Below are positions 6,014-6,126 of a DNA stretch of 6,126 bases, in pieces. Source of the DNA: Chloroflexota bacterium (lineage in GTDB: Bacteria; Chloroflexota; Limnocylindria; QHBO01). The notes below the pieces were generated by a model, which did not search any database, was not told the origin of the DNA, and worked only from the letters and a program-made list of their open reading frames with translations. A program made the position numbers and the translations under genes. Each line of letters begins with the position of its first letter. The stretch's first letter is position 1. The DNA is taken from assembly GCA_013694795.1 (NCBI GenBank), contig JACDBS010000091.1:1-6126 (forward strand), written 5' to 3'.

Positions 6014-6126
6014 GCCGGGGCGAGCTCCTGGCGCTTTGACTCGATCGTCGCGATCAGCTCGTCGAAGCTCTTCGCGAAGCTCGCGACGCCCTCCGTGATG
6101 AGCTCATCGGTGACGCGCTCCATGCT
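6010..6126 (-). CDS. tal: Transaldolase, C-terminal 38 residues only
   Basis: Transaldolase moves a three-carbon dihydroxyacetone unit between sedoheptulose-7-P and glyceraldehyde-3-P to give fructose-6-P and erythrose-4-P, in the non-oxidative pentose phosphate pathway. Only the end of the gene is in the window. The frame is open from the right edge and ends with TGA at 6012-6010. It reads SMERVTDELITEGVASF, then AKSFDELIATIESKR, then QELAPA. The VTDEL.xEGVxxFxxSFDELL pattern is the final helix of bacterial transaldolases. The active-site Schiff-base lysine lies upstream and outside the window. The stop overlaps the pgi start by 4 bases. The call rests on a short piece plus context: tal next to pgi and zwf is common. 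It could also be the end of a longer tal-containing protein. Confidence 0.85.
   Translation of the reverse strand, partial: SMERVTDELITEGVASFAKSFDELIATIESKRQELAPA
6025..6029 (-). promoter_or_regulatory. Ribosome binding site of pgi
   Basis: Minus-strand AGGAG lies within the last codons of tal, 11 bases before the pgi ATG at 6013-6011. It indicates that Pgi is initiated as a separate protein rather than made as a Tal-Pgi fusion. Confidence 0.6.

Overview
The window is a gene-dense, high-GC stretch (roughly two-thirds G+C by eye) in which every supported gene lies on the minus strand and is read from right to left. It holds most of a pentose phosphate operon in the order tal (3' end only) - pgi - gnd - zwf - opcA - pgl (3' end cut off by the window edge). 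Three of the five junctions are 4-base start/stop overlaps (ATGA, GTGA, ATGA). The other two are gaps of 8 and 5 bases. There is no room for a promoter or terminator between genes, so the six genes are almost certainly one transcript whose promoter lies beyond the right edge.

Layout from the 5' end of the transcript: 6126-6010 is the last 38 residues of transaldolase. 6013-4343 is glucose-6-phosphate isomerase, of the kind otherwise found as the C-terminal half of bifunctional transaldolase/Pgi proteins. 4334-3414 is a short-form 6-phosphogluconate dehydrogenase. 3408-1813 is glucose-6-phosphate dehydrogenase. 1816-539 is the G6PDH assembly/activator protein OpcA. 542 to the left edge is 6-phosphogluconolactonase.

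Together they make a NADPH-generating module. Pgi interconverts fructose-6-P and glucose-6-P. Zwf (helped by OpcA), Pgl and Gnd carry glucose-6-P to ribulose-5-P with two reductions. Tal belongs to the non-oxidative branch that returns carbon to fructose-6-P. Transketolase, ribose-5-P isomerase and ribulose-5-P epimerase are not in the window.

Organism: the tal/zwf/opcA/pgl cluster is typical of Actinobacteria, and OpcA is known mainly from Actinobacteria and Cyanobacteria. The short Gnd placed inside the cluster and the Tal/Pgi-fusion-type isomerase fit a high-GC Chloroflexota-like or deep actinobacterial-type lineage better than a classical actinomycete. This is inference from family resemblance, not a search.

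I see no mobile element, CRISPR array, RNA gene or clearly new system. The points worth a second look are the split Tal/Pgi junction, a NADP-type Arg motif in a short-form Gnd, the opcA start without a ribosome binding site, an unusual cysteine in the Zwf nucleotide loop, and an 18-bp perfect palindrome inside pgl.
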